Below, piece by piece: positions 27,326 through 35,695 of a DNA stretch of 64,000 nt (position 1 is its first letter; each line of letters starts with the position of its first letter). The stretch comes from Sphingobacterium prati. Lineage in GTDB: Bacteria; Bacteroidota; Bacteroidia; Sphingobacteriales; Sphingobacteriaceae. The notes under the pieces are model-generated. The model was not told the origin of the DNA, did not search any database, and was given only the letters and a program-made list of their open reading frames with translations. The position numbers were made by a program, and so were the translations under genes. The DNA lies in contig NZ_JABJWY010000038.1 in the NCBI RefSeq assembly GCF_013167215.1, positions 274,765-338,764 of the forward strand. The letters run 5' to 3'.

Positions 27326-27541
27326 TCACCTTTTCTTCAAAGGCTCCAGGAGGTATTCCAGCCCATTTAACTTGATCTCATAGAGTGTGGCGAGCTGTTG
27401 GCCTAATTTACCTTTGGGGAATCCTTTTTGATTGTACCAGACGAGGTAGGGTTCTGGGAGATTACACAACGTGTAACCTTGATATTTGCCGAAAGGCATC
27501 TTAACAGTAACAAGTTCCGTTAGGATTTCAGGATTTAGCAT
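27326..27541 (-). CDS. DUF3820 family protein
   Basis: The 71-residue protein matches the DUF3820 family through VKMPFGKYQGYTLCNLPEPYLVWY (about 13-36) and LYEIKLNGLEYLLEPL near the end. The family is sometimes named 'putative quorum-sensing-regulated virulence factor', but its role is unproven. Its ATG overlaps the stop codon of the upstream glycosyltransferase by one base, so it is translated as part of the glycan operon, although it also occurs alone in other genomes. Confidence 0.85.
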   Translation of the reverse strand: MLNPEILTELVTVKMPFGKYQGYTLCNLPEPYLVWYNQKGFPKGKLGQQLATLYEIKLNGLEYLLEPLKKR

Positions 27542-28296
27542 TAGTCTTGAGGTTTACCGTAATTAATGCGGTGCCAAATCGCTTTTAAAGCGATGATTCC
27601 GTGATTGAATAAGTTGGGAATGGCACCGTAATAGTGTTTGAAGATGGCGAAGCGTTCTTTTAGCGACTCCTTATGTTTCTGTTTTGACATCCCGCCGACG
27701 AGATAACGCGCTACATATTGATGCGTATTAACAGATTTATTTGCCTTTTTAGCACAACGAATGACCCAATCTATGTCCGCGCATAGTTTGTAATTGACGT
27801 CATAGGGTTCTGCAATACTTCGCTTGATATAGATCGCCTGATGACAGATATTCATGCCATAGCGAAAGCTCTTCCAGTCAAAATTTGCCGGCACCTTATG
27901 TCTTCGCTCACCAATAATATTTCTGTCCTCGTCTATCAGGATAGTTTCACCGTAGAGGATATCGGCATCATTACTGAGTTTCGCTAAGTTTTCGATGCTA
28001 TTAAGATCGTATATTTCATCTCCTGAATTCAGAAAAAGAACATAATCACCTGTAGCCAAAGCAAGGCCTTTGTTCATCGCATCGTAAATTCCCTTGTCTT
28101 TTTCAGATAATGAAACCGCAATTTTGTCCTGATATTTGTGAATAACCGCTAAGGTGCCATCGGATGATTCCCCGTCAATGACGATGTATTCAATATTGTC
28201 GTAAGTCTGGTTAACAACCGATGTAATGGTGTGCTCAATATCCCGCACATTATTGTAAACGACAGTGATGATTGAAAATTTTGGATGAGCAGCCAT
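27541..28296 (-). CDS. Glycosyltransferase family 2
   Basis: The 251-residue GT-A enzyme shows the GT2 nucleotide-sugar-binding start FSIITVVYNNVRDIEHTI (about 7-24), the VIDGESSDGT loop (about 38-47), and the DKGIYDAMNKGLALATGDYV segment (about 62-81) with the downstream SGDE as the DxD-type metal site. It resembles WcaA/WcaE-like enzymes of capsule synthesis. The gene is packed between two others (1-bp overlap downstream, 2 bp upstream), so it belongs to the flippase-glycosyltransferase operon. Confidence 0.92.
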   Translation of the reverse strand: MAAHPKFSIITVVYNNVRDIEHTITSVVNQTYDNIEYIVIDGESSDGTLAVIHKYQDKIAVSLSEKDKGIYDAMNKGLALATGDYVLFLNSGDEIYDLNSIENLAKLSNDADILYGETILIDEDRNIIGERRHKVPANFDWKSFRYGMNICHQAIYIKRSIAEPYDVNYKLCADIDWVIRCAKKANKSVNTHQYVARYLVGGMSKQKHKESLKERFAIFKHYYGAIPNLFNHGIIALKAIWHRINYGKPQD

Positions 28297-28298
28297 GT

Positions 28299-29213
28299 CT
28301 ATTTATTGAATTCGTTAATTTTTTTCTTGAGGAACCGGATGCCCCGACTGAGGAAAGAACCTTTCCGATGTGCATAGAAATATTTGATAGCCTCATACGC
28401 CTGTACATTTTCCGCGATTTCAGTTGGAAAATAACGTACAGGATGATCTGCTAGTGTAACCTGATAGGTCGATTCTGCAGCTGTATGAGTGCCTGAGCCA
28501 TCATTGCCAATATTCTGTGTCATCGAATTCCTTGGATACAAAACTAGTCCATTTTTTTTGAATACCGAAGCGTACCAACGGATTGCCCAGGAGTTGATCT
28601 TTCCGCTGCGAAGCTCCTGCACCTGTTTCCAAAAGTTCTCCTTGCCTTCAATACTGAACTGATGAATCTGTTCTTCCGAAAAATCGGAAACAAGTTCATC
28701 GATGTTGGGGTTGAAATGTTGCCATGCACGATCCCATGTTGCCCAACCCCAGCTATTGGCGACCCGAAAGAAAAACGTTTCAGGAAGCTCACCCAGATTT
28801 TTTACCGGATAGCCATAGCCACTGATCTGCATCACCTGTTCGTCCTCTTTATAACGGTCTAGTGCTTTATTAAAGTAATCGAGGGCAAATGCTGATGTTT
28901 CAAGATCATCTTCTAAGACTATAATCTGTCCATGTTCTTGCACGACTTTGGTAACACCGTCAATGACATTCGCAGCTAGGCCCCAATTTTTGTCCCGCTC
29001 GACAATTTTGATCTGTTTAAAAGACCAGGGCTTTTTAATAATCCGACGTACCTCTTCTACAGCCTCAATCGCACGCTCATCTTTTGCCGCATCCGAATAA
29101 ATATAGAGAATGGTCTGGTCAGCATACTTGTTTCTCTCAAGTGCCGCAAGAGTCTTTAGCGTATGCGCTGGACGATTATACACAAAGAGTAAGACTGGAG
29201 CAAGACTGTTCAT
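28299..29213 (-). CDS. Glycosyltransferase (GNT-I-like GT-A fold)
   Basis: The 304-residue protein starts with APVLLFVYNRPAHTLKTLAAL (about 5-25) and has the metal-binding EDD in IIVLEDDLETS (about 97-107), followed by an aromatic segment SWGWATWDRAWQHF (about 154-167). This pattern is that of bacterial GNT-I-like family glycosyltransferases that act in O-antigen and capsule clusters. It is 3 bp downstream of the preceding glycosyltransferase and 2 bp before the next one. Donor and acceptor cannot be read from sequence. Confidence 0.88.
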   Translation of the reverse strand: MNSLAPVLLFVYNRPAHTLKTLAALERNKYADQTILYIYSDAAKDERAIEAVEEVRRIIKKPWSFKQIKIVERDKNWGLAANVIDGVTKVVQEHGQIIVLEDDLETSAFALDYFNKALDRYKEDEQVMQISGYGYPVKNLGELPETFFFRVANSWGWATWDRAWQHFNPNIDELVSDFSEEQIHQFSIEGKENFWKQVQELRSGKINSWAIRWYASVFKKNGLVLYPRNSMTQNIGNDGSGTHTAAESTYQVTLADHPVRYFPTEIAENVQAYEAIKYFYAHRKGSFLSRGIRFLKKKINEFNK

Positions 29214-29216
29214 CTA

Positions 29217-30089
29217 TCAAAAAATTTTGTTAAAAGCTTTTTTATTAGCCTGACGGGTATCACGGACTTCCATGGTCTTACCCAATAGTCTAAAAGCAAT
29301 ATTGAAATAACTTCTTGTTTCAAAAATACGACCTTTACCTAAAGAAGACAGCATTTTCTTTACGCTTGCTAATATAGCCATCGAAAAAGCCTTTGTAAAT
29401 GTATAATTGATATTGCAATACTCAGTCAGGTGGTAAACAAATTCGCTCTTTAGAAAAGCTTTTCTATCTACCTGGCGTTGCTGTCTGTCGTGGTACGCCT
29501 TTGCCCCGTCGGCGAGTACAATGTGTAATCCATAATAATGGATGCGGTTGGTATAGTCTTTATCTTCTCCATAATGGAAAAAGATGGGGGAGAACCCACC
29601 GACTTTTTTGATAACGGACTTTGGAATCAGCCAAAAGGCGGCATTCACAAATGAACAGGTCCGATAGGAGTTTTCAAGACGGGCATTTTGTGTATAGATT
29701 GAGAACCCATGGTCAAGTTTTTCCCCCGTGCCATCGTAGTGAATGGGGGATATAATACCGATGTTTGCGGTGTTTACTTCGATTAGGCGGGCAATACAAT
29801 TCTGATCTATCCAGGCGTCCTGATTGACCAAAAATGCATAGTCATAGCCTTCCTCCAGCGCGATGGCTAACCCGAGATTGTTAGCTTTTCCGAAGCCAAG
29901 GTTTTCTGTGCTTTCGATGAGTCTGACCGTAGGGTAAGTTTCTTTGATGATATATTTGGTATTATCCCTCGAATTATTATCTATAACGAGGATGTCCGTT
30001 TGATGGCTTGATGCTAATAAGCTGGGTAAGCATCTGTGAATCCACGGCTCAAAATTATAAGAAACGATTATGGTAAGAATCTTGGCCAT
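29217..30089 (-). CDS. Glycosyltransferase family 2, rhamnosyltransferase-like
   Basis: The 290-residue protein has a GT2 start (ILTIIVSYNFEPWIHRCLPSL, about 4-24), the DNNSRDNTKYII loop (about 36-47), TENLGFGKANNLGL (about 60-73) and FLVNQDAWID (about 87-96), which are features of rhamnosyltransferase-like GT2 enzymes. GGFSPIFFHYGEDKDYTNRIHYYG (about 163-186) holds the ED acceptor motif. It directly abuts the flippase gene (adjacent bases) and is coupled to it. Confidence 0.9.
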   Translation of the reverse strand: MAKILTIIVSYNFEPWIHRCLPSLLASSHQTDILVIDNNSRDNTKYIIKETYPTVRLIESTENLGFGKANNLGLAIALEEGYDYAFLVNQDAWIDQNCIARLIEVNTANIGIISPIHYDGTGEKLDHGFSIYTQNARLENSYRTCSFVNAAFWLIPKSVIKKVGGFSPIFFHYGEDKDYTNRIHYYGLHIVLADGAKAYHDRQQRQVDRKAFLKSEFVYHLTEYCNINYTFTKAFSMAILASVKKMLSSLGKGRIFETRSYFNIAFRLLGKTMEVRDTRQANKKAFNKIF

Positions 30090-31550
30090 CTATTTTTTTC
30101 GGATAACGGTGAGAAAATAATTAAATAGTTCAAGTAAAATACCTGGTTTAAAGACTCTATTGACGACGATATATGTAGATACAGCGACACCAATTGTACT
30201 TGCAAATCGAAGATAAAGATTAGCGATGGATGCGGTGGAATAATGTGCTGCAAGACAGCTTACAGCAGCTAATATAGCATATGAAAAAACATCTTGAACC
30301 AGATAGCTGAACGAATAAGTCATATAAGGTCTGGCCGAAGCGTACCAGACAACTATCCATAGGGCATTTAATCCAGAAGTTAGCGCAATTAGCATTTCTA
30401 GGCCAAGCGATTTGCCGAAGACTAAAATTGCAATTTGGAGTAAGCCGAAAGCAACGATATTGCGCATATAGACCTGAGATTTCCCTTTGCTGATAATCAG
30501 GTTGGAGAAGACGTTGCTGACCGAATCAAACGCTGCACCAATACAGAAAATCTGAAGAAATATGGCGCTTTGTTTCCATTTTTCGGTAATTGCTATTGTA
30601 ATGAAATCTTGTGCCACCGTTGTCAGTCCCAATAACATCGGGAACGCCAAGAAAGCCGTAAAGGAGATGAGTTTGCGAAATACGCGAAGTTGTCGATCTT
30701 TATCGTCTTCTATTTCTCGAAGAATAGGCTGCGTGACATTATTAACCATGTTGGTCAAGATATTTTGCGCCATAATGCTCCATCTATTGGGGTTGACGGT
30801 ATATCCTAATGCTTCAGCGGAATAATGACGGCCCAACACTGCAGCATAAATATTTTTATTAATATTGATAAAGATATTAGTGACCAAAATTTTACTGCTA
30901 AACCCTAAAATATCGCGAATGGGGCTGAAGTCGAATTCAAAAGTTGGTCTGAATTTAGAGTAATACCAAAATCCAAGCATATTAAAGCCGCTATACGATA
31001 CAATTTGTATGGCATAGGCCCAATAGGAGTAATCTTTATAGGCTAAATAAACACCGAGGATGTTCGATGCGACCAGGGCGAAGGTTCCTGTGATCACCCT
31101 CTCCTTAATCTTTAAATTCCGGAAAAGATAAGCGTTATGGGCAATCCCGAAACTTCCTAACCAAAAGGAAAGAAAAGTGAACCGACTGAGTTCAACAAGT
31201 ACCGGCTGGTTGTAATACAGGGCAATGAGGGGTGCTGAAAAGAATAATGCAATATAAATAAATGTTCCGATCCCAACGCTTGTCCAGAATACGGCATTGT
31301 AATCTTTGTGCTGTACCTCTTTTTTGTTGACAATACCATAGATAAAACCACTTTCCTGAAATGCCGATGCAAGAACAGAGAATATGGTAATCATGGCTAC
31401 TAAACCGTAATCTTCGGCGGTTAGTTTACGATTGAGTAGAATACCGAAGCCGAATCCCAAAAACTGCTGGATAATACTGGCCATACCACCCCATAGCAGT
31501 CCTTTTGTTGTTTTTGATTTTAAAGAGTCATTTTCCGTTTGCGATGACAT
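30090..31550 (-). CDS. Lipopolysaccharide/oligosaccharide flippase (Wzx/WzxC-like)
   Basis: The 486-residue protein of the MOP superfamily has about 12-14 membrane helices. The N-terminal segment GLLWGGMASIIQQFLGFGFG and LNRKLTAEDYGLVAMITIFSVLASAF (both within residues 18-65) are typical of polysaccharide exporters that move undecaprenyl-linked repeat units across the inner membrane. It starts the run of four tightly packed glycan genes and is 23 bp downstream of a DeoR-family regulator. Confidence 0.9.
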   Translation of the reverse strand: MSSQTENDSLKSKTTKGLLWGGMASIIQQFLGFGFGILLNRKLTAEDYGLVAMITIFSVLASAFQESGFIYGIVNKKEVQHKDYNAVFWTSVGIGTFIYIALFFSAPLIALYYNQPVLVELSRFTFLSFWLGSFGIAHNAYLFRNLKIKERVITGTFALVASNILGVYLAYKDYSYWAYAIQIVSYSGFNMLGFWYYSKFRPTFEFDFSPIRDILGFSSKILVTNIFININKNIYAAVLGRHYSAEALGYTVNPNRWSIMAQNILTNMVNNVTQPILREIEDDKDRQLRVFRKLISFTAFLAFPMLLGLTTVAQDFITIAITEKWKQSAIFLQIFCIGAAFDSVSNVFSNLIISKGKSQVYMRNIVAFGLLQIAILVFGKSLGLEMLIALTSGLNALWIVVWYASARPYMTYSFSYLVQDVFSYAILAAVSCLAAHYSTASIANLYLRFASTIGVAVSTYIVVNRVFKPGILLELFNYFLTVIRKK

Positions 31551-31573
31551 GCTAAATTAAATGAGCGGCAATA

Positions 31574-32317
31574 TTAAAGTATTGCAATTGTATTCGCAAA
31601 TTCTTTTAAGGAAACATCAGTCGGATTGATATCAGTAATCAAATAGGAAATATCACGTAAAGGTACCACTTTCATCTTCTGGACGGAATTAAGTTTTTCT
31701 GCAATACTGAGTATAGCAACCTTTTTGGAGCATTTGATCATTGCGCGTTTGATCTGCACCACCTCCCAGTCGGAGTCAGTAACTCCGTCCTCTACAGAGA
31801 GCGAGTTCGTTCCTAATAGACAGAGGTCTACTTTTAAATCTGCTAATTCATTGGCTACCTGGGCGCCCGACACAATATTTGTATTACGTGAAAGCTTCCC
31901 GCCGACCAAGATCACTTCAAGGTTCGGTTTCTCGGCGAGTTCCAATGCGACTAGTGGACTGATGGTGAAAAAGGTACATTGAAGATGATCTGGAATTGTC
32001 CGCGCCAGCTCGATCAAGGTCGTTCCGCCGCCTACGAGTACTGTCATACCATTAGAGATCAAGGTGCTGGCCTTTTTTGCAATTTCTTTCTTCGCTTCTT
32101 TTGCGTAGACATTTCCGTCCTGGAAAGGAAATTGAAAGGACTTGGAAAGTGCCCCACCATAGACTTTTAAAACTTTACCGTTTTCTGCAAGCTCATTCAG
32201 GTCTCGTCTGATGGTATCTTCTGATACATTGAGTTGAACACTTAAATCTGAAGATAAAACTTTGTTATGTAGATTGATCTGATGTATAATAAATGCTTGT
32301 CTTTCTTCCTTTAACAT
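31574..32317 (-). CDS. DeoR/GlpR family transcriptional regulator
   Basis: The 247-residue protein has the DeoR N-terminal winged helix (about 3-58, with VSEDTIRRDLNELAENGKV and LKVYGGAL, the family signature) and a C-terminal DeoRC sugar-phosphate-binding domain (about 75-235, including ILVGGKLSRNTNIVSG and LCLLGTNSLSVEDGVTDSD). It probably responds to a phosphorylated sugar. It is 23 bp upstream of the flippase on the same strand, suggesting it controls or is co-transcribed with the glycan genes. An inverted repeat lies 24-53 bp upstream of its start. Confidence 0.92.
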   Translation of the reverse strand: MLKEERQAFIIHQINLHNKVLSSDLSVQLNVSEDTIRRDLNELAENGKVLKVYGGALSKSFQFPFQDGNVYAKEAKKEIAKKASTLISNGMTVLVGGGTTLIELARTIPDHLQCTFFTISPLVALELAEKPNLEVILVGGKLSRNTNIVSGAQVANELADLKVDLCLLGTNSLSVEDGVTDSDWEVVQIKRAMIKCSKKVAILSIAEKLNSVQKMKVVPLRDISYLITDINPTDVSLKEFANTIAIL

Positions 32318-32340
32318 TGGTCTTTGGTTTTAATCGGAAT

Positions 32341-32370
32341 TTTAAACTAATTGAAAAAAATCAGTTTAAA
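32341..32370. promoter_or_regulatory. Inverted repeat upstream of the deoR-type gene
   Basis: tttaaact (32341-32348) and agtttaaa (32363-32370) are perfect arms with partial pairing continuing inwards. No T-tract follows, so an autoregulatory operator is more likely than a terminator. Confidence 0.35.
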
Positions 32371-32381
32371 TGTAGTGAAAA

Positions 32382-33578
32382 TTATTCTTCCTTTTTATCA
32401 ATTTTTGTTAATCCCGCTTTGAAGCGAGGTATAAATCCTTTCGGCTTGTTTGCCGCTGCCTGTTCCTGTACAGTATCATCGTTCTGTTGCGGCTCACCAG
32501 TGGGATTGGTTGTGCTGCCTTCCGTTATTGTTGGTGCTGCTTGTGGGACAGGTTCAGCTGTCGGCTCCGCACGGACGGCTGTTGTTGGAGGAGTTACCGC
32601 CTGTGTAGAATCTGTACTTTCTGCTTTTGTCACCTCAGCTTTGAATCGTGGTTTAAATCCTTTCGGCTTGGTGGTTTCAGCCGCTGTTGGGGGTGTGACC
32701 TCTGATGGCGTCACTGTATTTTCTTCCAAAGGTGCTGATTGTTCAGGTGTAGCTGCTTTTGTCACCCCCGCTTTGAATCGTGGTCTAAATCCAGTTGGCT
32801 TTGAGGGTTCCGAGGTAGAACCCGCTGTCGCTTCTGTTGGAGTAGATTCCGTGGACGCAGCTGGAGGAGTGGATGTGTTTCCTGTGGTTATTGCGCTTTT
32901 TGTGATTCCTGGTTTGAACCTTGGCTTAAACCCAGCTGGCTTCGGTATTTCTGTTACTGCGCTATCAGTCGCTTCTGAAGGTGTTACTGGATTTTCTTCC
33001 AAAGGTGCTGACTGTTCAGATGCTGCGGTTTTTGTCACGCCTGGCTTGAATCGTGGTTTGAATCCCGTGGGCTTCGGCGTTTCCGGAGCCGATTCCGTTG
33101 ACAAACCTTTAGGTGCAGACGTTTCTTCCGCTGGCTCTGCACTTTTAGTGACACCTGGCTTAAAGCGGGGCTTAAACCCAGCTGGCTTCGGTGTTTCTGT
33201 TACTGCGCTATCAGTCGCTTCTGAAGGTGTTGTCGATGGTTCTGTTTTAGGTTCCTCCTTTTGATTGGAGGGCTCAGACGGGGCCGGTGCTTTAAATCGC
33301 GGTTTGAAACCTGCAGGTTTTGACGCATTGGCATCCGTTGTGGATGAAGTCGTCTCTATTTTGTCTTCTTGGATTGTTTTTTTGACAACCACCACTTCTT
33401 CTTCCGTTAGATGGAAGCTCTTCCGAAGCTTGTTGAACCAAAACTTCTTGCTATGATCAAAGCTTTTCTCTCCCATCGCAGAATAGTGTGCTTTGAACTC
33501 TTCAAATAAGAGTTCATCTGCAGCTTTTAAAGCTTTTAAATCAATTTTCTTTTTCGTGAAAAATTCTTCAAAAGTCAT
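32382..33578 (-). CDS. Repeat protein with seven GFxPRFK motifs, unknown function
   Basis: The 398-residue protein has an N-terminal charged helical domain (about 1-72, including FKAHYSAMGEKSFDHSKKFW) and then about 325 residues of Pro/Thr/Ser/Glu-rich low-complexity sequence. In that sequence the motif GF[KRI]PRFK occurs seven times (starting at residues 90, 134, 172, 216, 263, 307 and 381), nearly always preceded by KP[ATK] and often followed by [PA]G[VIL]TK. The spacing is close to 44 residues. It has no signal peptide and no membrane segment. The basic-aromatic motif in an acidic disordered background looks like a multivalent short linear motif for binding a partner. I do not recognise a described family. 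Confidence 0.85.
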   Translation of the reverse strand: MTFEEFFTKKKIDLKALKAADELLFEEFKAHYSAMGEKSFDHSKKFWFNKLRKSFHLTEEEVVVVKKTIQEDKIETTSSTTDANASKPAGFKPRFKAPAPSEPSNQKEEPKTEPSTTPSEATDSAVTETPKPAGFKPRFKPGVTKSAEPAEETSAPKGLSTESAPETPKPTGFKPRFKPGVTKTAASEQSAPLEENPVTPSEATDSAVTEIPKPAGFKPRFKPGITKSAITTGNTSTPPAASTESTPTEATAGSTSEPSKPTGFRPRFKAGVTKAATPEQSAPLEENTVTPSEVTPPTAAETTKPKGFKPRFKAEVTKAESTDSTQAVTPPTTAVRAEPTAEPVPQAAPTITEGSTTNPTGEPQQNDDTVQEQAAANKPKGFIPRFKAGLTKIDKKEE

Positions 33579-33606
33579 CCTGTTATGAGTTTGATATAGT
33601 CTATTA

Positions 33607-33614
33607 CAAATGTA
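33607..33614 (-). promoter_or_regulatory. -7 promoter element of the GFxPRFK repeat gene
   Basis: TACATTTG on the minus strand matches TAnnTTTG, 28 nt before the ATG. Confidence 0.45.
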
Positions 33615-33650
33615 GTAATTTTTCTGACGGAGCTGAGAGGCATTTCAATA

Positions 33651-33677
33651 AAAAAAGAGCGACCAGCGCTCTTTTTA
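33651..33677 (-). terminator. Terminator after yebC
   Basis: 10-bp arms aaaaagagcg/cgctcttttt with a 5-nt loop sit 24 bp after the yebC stop on the minus strand. The A-rich and T-rich ends allow action in both directions. Confidence 0.85.
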
Positions 33678-33700
33678 GTTGTTTTTTTGAGATAGTCGGC

Positions 33701-34426
33701 CTACGCCATGTTATGGTATACAGCCTGTACGTCATCATCCTCTTCGATTTTATCAATCATCTTCAATACATCAGCAGCTTGTTCTTCTGTAATGTCAGAG
33801 TGTGATAAAGCAATACGCTCCAATTTTGCTGAGGTTACTTCGATACCCTTCTCTTCCAGTAATTTTTGCATATTACCAAAATCTTCAAAAGAAGTCTGTA
33901 CTACAGCAACATCATTGCCTTCTTCATCAGCTTCAACGTATAATTCTTCCAACCCACCATCGATGAGCTCAAGTTCTAATTCTTCGAGATCCAATTCATC
34001 TGTAGCTGCAAAACGGAAAATAGATTTGCGATTGAAAATAAAATCCAAGGACCCTGTTTTTCCCAATGACCCACCAGCTTTTGTAAAATAGCTGCGGATA
34101 TTTCCGACGGTACGGTTGGTATTGTCTGTCGCTGTTTCGATCAAAACCGGAACACCATGTGGGCCATAACCCTCATATACATATTCTTCATAGCCTTTTG
34201 AATCTTTCTCTGAAGCGCGTTTTATAGCTGCTTCGATACGATCTTTAGGCATGTTTACAGCCTTAGCATTATGTATTGCCGTGCGAAGTCTCGAGTTGGT
34301 TTCAGGGTGCGGGCCGCTTTCTTTAACCGCCATAGCGATCTCTTTACCTAAACGTGTAAATTGCACGGCCATCTTAGCCCAGCGTTTGAATTTCCGCTCT
34401 TTTCTGAATTCGAAAGCTCTTCCCAT
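33701..34426 (-). CDS. yebC: YebC/PmpR family protein (translation/transcription regulator)
   Basis: The 241-residue protein is of normal YebC length and matches throughout: MGRAFEFRKERKFKRWAKMA at the start, the NAKAVNMPKDRIEAAIKRAS stretch (about 54-73), YEGYGPHGVPVLIETATDN (about 84-102), and KAGGSLGKTGSLDFIF. The family was named as transcription regulators; recent work on homologues points to a role in relieving ribosome stalling on difficult sequences. It lies 2 bp downstream of the threonine dehydrogenase gene, with a terminator after it. Confidence 0.95.
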   Translation of the reverse strand: MGRAFEFRKERKFKRWAKMAVQFTRLGKEIAMAVKESGPHPETNSRLRTAIHNAKAVNMPKDRIEAAIKRASEKDSKGYEEYVYEGYGPHGVPVLIETATDNTNRTVGNIRSYFTKAGGSLGKTGSLDFIFNRKSIFRFAATDELDLEELELELIDGGLEELYVEADEEGNDVAVVQTSFEDFGNMQKLLEEKGIEVTSAKLERIALSHSDITEEQAADVLKMIDKIEEDDDVQAVYHNMA

Positions 34427-34428
34427 TG

Positions 34429-35376
34429 TTATATTTTGTTTTTAAGATTTTCAATCATATCGACTGTCATCTTCTGGATGTCAAATTCTGGCTTCCAGTT
34501 CCAGTCTTTGCTTGCGTATGAATCATCCAGACTTGCAGGCCATGAATCGGCAATCTGTTGTCTTGGGTCGTTCGCTACGTAAGAGATTGCAAAATTAGGA
34601 AGAATTTTTTTAATTTCTTGTGCGAGTTCTTTCGGAGTAAATGTAATACCACCAAGGTTATAGCTGTGGCGGATGCTCAAGCTCTCCTGTGGTGCATCCA
34701 TCAGTTCAAGTGTACCGCGGATGGCATCTTCCATATATAACATGGGTAATGCTGTATTTTCGGAGAGGAAACATTCATAGTTGCCTGTTTTTAATGCTTC
34801 GTAAAAGATATCAACAGCATAATCTGTTGTTCCGCCTCCCGGTTCGGTCTTCCAGGAGATAATACCCGGATATCTTACGCTACGGATATCCAGTCCGCGG
34901 TGTTCCTGATACCATTCGATAAGGCGTTCACCCGCAAGCTTACTGATGCCGTAGATTGTATTGGGATCCATGACGCAGTATTGCGCTGTATTCTCCTTTG
35001 GCGAATGGGGACCAAAGACAGCAATCGAACTTGGCCAGAATATTCTTGAAACTTTATACGTAACTGCAAGGTCAAGCACGTTGAGCAATCCATTCATATT
35101 AAGCTCCCAGGCTTTTTCAGGATATTTTTCGCCTGTTGCAGAAAGCATCGCTGCCAATAAATATACTTGAGTAGGTTTATATTTTTGAAACAATATGTCG
35201 AGACCATTTTTGTCAAGTACATTTGCAATTTCAAAATTTTCGTCGGGGCTTTTTGTTTGTGGTTCTCTGATGTCTGTGGTGACAACATTTTCTGCACCAA
35301 ATTTTTTACGCAGAGCGATTGCCAATTCAGTACCGATTTGGCCGTTTGCACCAATGATAATAATGCTTTCTTTCAT
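34429..35376 (-). CDS. L-threonine 3-dehydrogenase, SDR type (NAD-dependent epimerase family)
   Basis: The 315-residue extended SDR protein starts at the ATG at 35376 (MKESIIIIGANGQIG); an in-frame ATG further upstream adds 16 residues and lies upstream of the promoter element. Visible are the NAD loop GANGQIG (about 8-14), WPSSIAVFGP (about 116-125), the catalytic YGISKLAGE (about 142-150), RYPGIISWKTEPGGGTTDYA (about 166-185) and LPMLYMEDA. The GGGTTDYA segment is the mark of the SDR-type threonine dehydrogenases rather than UDP-sugar epimerases. It would oxidise threonine to 2-amino-3-ketobutyrate. Confidence 0.85.
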   Translation of the reverse strand: MKESIIIIGANGQIGTELAIALRKKFGAENVVTTDIREPQTKSPDENFEIANVLDKNGLDILFQKYKPTQVYLLAAMLSATGEKYPEKAWELNMNGLLNVLDLAVTYKVSRIFWPSSIAVFGPHSPKENTAQYCVMDPNTIYGISKLAGERLIEWYQEHRGLDIRSVRYPGIISWKTEPGGGTTDYAVDIFYEALKTGNYECFLSENTALPMLYMEDAIRGTLELMDAPQESLSIRHSYNLGGITFTPKELAQEIKKILPNFAISYVANDPRQQIADSWPASLDDSYASKDWNWKPEFDIQKMTVDMIENLKNKI

Positions 35377-35380
35377 GATG

Positions 35381-35410
35381 CAAATATAAAGGCTTTTCAG
35401 TATCTGACAA
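35381..35410 (-). promoter_or_regulatory. Promoter of the threonine dehydrogenase gene (TTG-N19-TATATTTG)
   Basis: On the minus strand TATATTTG (35381-35388) with TTG (35408-35410) 19 nt upstream is a full match to the Bacteroidota promoter. Only 4 nt separate the -7 box from the ATG, so the transcript should begin at or within the start codon. Confidence 0.6.
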
Positions 35411-35695
35411 CTGTCTGGTGTCAAGGACAGTCCTCTAAAAATGTTAATTTATAGACTCTTGGCGCAGTTTTTATGAGATTTTAAACCGTTTCAATCGTTT
35501 GTTCTTTTTTTTTGAACGAGCGGCGAAAATTTTTATTTTTTTTGAATTGTCGTAACTTCATTTTTTTATGACAAACAGGGTAGGTAAGGCGCGATAGTTT
35601 ATGTTATTAGGACTAACAAAATGGAACTGTTGTGACTTTTTTAGTAGAATGAGGTATATTTTATTATTTTAATAGCGTAATTACGGAATATTTTT
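35411..35695. other. Intergenic region upstream of asd without a recognisable gene
   Basis: The stretch between the divergent threonine dehydrogenase and asd promoters is AT-rich, with several T runs (for example around 35505-35545). I see no ORF with coding character, no tRNA-like fold and no strong terminator. Confidence 0.5.

Noticed and set aside
32900-33240. Possible CRISPR-like periodic DNA
   Set aside because: The repeats are coding, about 130 bp in period and diverged; spacers are not unique sequences of constant length, and no cas genes are present.
32293-33264. Long plus-strand open frame (323 codons) opposite the GFxPRFK repeat gene
   Set aside because: It is the mirror of the low-complexity repeat gene: its periodic Gly/Leu/Asn-rich peptide follows from the repeats on the other strand. 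The minus-strand frame has a promoter element and a folded N-terminal domain.
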